Below are positions 54,387 through 55,020 of a stretch of 55,020 nucleotides of DNA, piece by piece (the first letter of the stretch is position 1; every line of letters begins with the position of its first letter). The stretch comes from Pseudomonadota bacterium (GTDB lineage Bacteria; Pseudomonadota; Gammaproteobacteria; JAADHS01): NCBI GenBank assembly GCA_021821045.1, contig JAKACW010000029.1, positions 1 to 55,020 on the forward strand. Reading direction: 5' to 3'. The notes beneath the pieces were generated by a model. That model ran no database searches. It worked only from the letters and a program-made list of their open reading frames with translations, and was not told where the DNA came from. A program made the translations under genes and the position numbers.

Positions 54387-55020
54387 ATGAGTTCTGTTCT
54401 CTCATCTGCGTTTTTCTTCGTCGTTACGCTGGGCATCCTGATCGCCTTCCACGAGTTCGGTCATTTTTGGGTGGCGCGGCGTTTAGGCGTGAAGGTGCTG
54501 CGCTATTCCATCGGATTTGGTCGCCCCTTGTGGTCGACGACTCGCGGTCCGGACAAGGTCGAGTATGTGCTTGCGGCGTTTCCCTTGGGCGGCTACGTCA
54601 AGATGCTCGACGAGCGCGAAGGCCCCGTCGCGCAGGAGGAGCAGCATCGCGCATTCAATCGGCAGCCGCTGGCGTATCGAACCGCCATCGTCTTGGCCGG
54701 ACCCGTGTTCAATTTTTTGCTGGCGGTCGCCGTCTATTGGCTGGTGTTCATCCTCGGCGTGAGCGGCCTCAAACCCATCGTCGGCGATGTTGCGGAAAAC
54801 TCCCTTGCCGCCCACGGCGGGTTCATGCCGGGCGACAGAATCATCACGGTCGGCGACGTGGAAACCAAGAGTTGGAATAGCGCGGTCATGGCGTTGTTGG
54901 ACCAGTCCTTGTCCCAGACCGTGGTTACGATGACCGTGGAGAGCGAAGATGGCAAAGTCCGGGCGCGCCATCTTGAGGTCAGTTCTCTGCCGTCCGAGCT
55001 GAACCAGAATAATCTGTTCG
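54387..55020 (+). CDS. rseP: RIP metalloprotease RseP (partial, runs off the window)
   Basis: The first 211 residues of a site-2 zinc protease that cuts RseA and so releases sigma-E. N-terminal membrane segment with the zinc motif HEFGH (IAFHEFGHFWVARRLGVKVL), then FPLGGYVKMLDERE, a second hydrophobic segment with AGPVFNFLLAVA and the first PDZ domain (AAHGGFMPGDRIITVGD). The ATG is at 54387, 4 bases after dxr. The C-terminal half is outside the window. Confidence 0.94.
   Translation, partial: MSSVLSSAFFFVVTLGILIAFHEFGHFWVARRLGVKVLRYSIGFGRPLWSTTRGPDKVEYVLAAFPLGGYVKMLDEREGPVAQEEQHRAFNRQPLAYRTAIVLAGPVFNFLLAVAVYWLVFILGVSGLKPIVGDVAENSLAAHGGFMPGDRIITVGDVETKSWNSAVMALLDQSLSQTVVTMTVESEDGKVRARHLEVSSLPSELNQNNLF

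Overview
The window is a chromosomal segment of a high-GC gammaproteobacterium. The evidence is a set of gene orders known from that class: hfq-hflX-hflK-hflC, DUF2065-hisZ-purA next to tRNA-Leu and rnr, rpsF-rpsR-rplI-dnaB, glnD-map divergent from rpsB-tsf-pyrH-frr-uppS-cdsA-dxr-rseP, and dapC-dapD-dapE. I cannot place it below class. No prophage, insertion sequence, CRISPR array or integrase is visible. The main repeated element is a short REP-like palindrome with a GTGG or GTAG head, present in about 12 copies, nearly all between genes.

Layout. 0-5.4 kb: the ABC-F ATPase ybiT, a DUF3015 secreted protein, a DUF4105 protein and an alpha/beta-hydrolase lipoprotein. 5.6-10.7 kb (minus): a minor-pilin operon, fimT-pilW-pilX-pilV-pilE, with an unusually large PilV-like protein and no PilY1. 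10.9-16.7 kb: an HPP membrane protein faces a four-gene stress module made of a PspA/IM30 protein, a polytopic membrane protein, a lipoprotein with a C-terminal GlyGly-CTERM-like sorting tail, and a sigma-54 activator. 16.6-24.7 kb: miaA, hfq, hflX, hflKC, DUF2065, hisZ and purA. 24.9-32.9 kb: tRNA-Leu(CAG) on the minus strand, then rnr, rlmB, rpsF, rpsR, a DUF2232 protein, rplI, dnaB and apt. 33.1-36.8 kb: a response regulator and a large PAS/GAF/PAS histidine kinase. 36.9-44.5 kb: DUF3047, radA, PilZ, dapE-dapD-dapC, an EamA transporter and a rhombosortase. 44.5-55 kb: glnD and map facing the rpsB-to-rseP cluster, which runs off the end of the window.

How the parts fit. Most genes serve translation, replication and repair, nitrogen sensing, or lipid and envelope synthesis. 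The most notable part is the PspA-sigma-54 module. Its lipoprotein carries the tail that rhombosortases recognise, and a rhombosortase gene lies about 29 kb away in the same window. The intergenic region in front of the module holds two perfect inverted repeats, a -24/-12-like element and a palindrome covering the pspA ribosome-binding site. Together these suggest an autoregulated envelope-stress response linked to protein sorting. Other points of interest are the large PilV with repeated Trp-Gly/Cys units, acidic calcium-type loops in PilX and PilW, a FixL-like PAS domain in the kinase, and REP copies that supply the stop codons of two genes.
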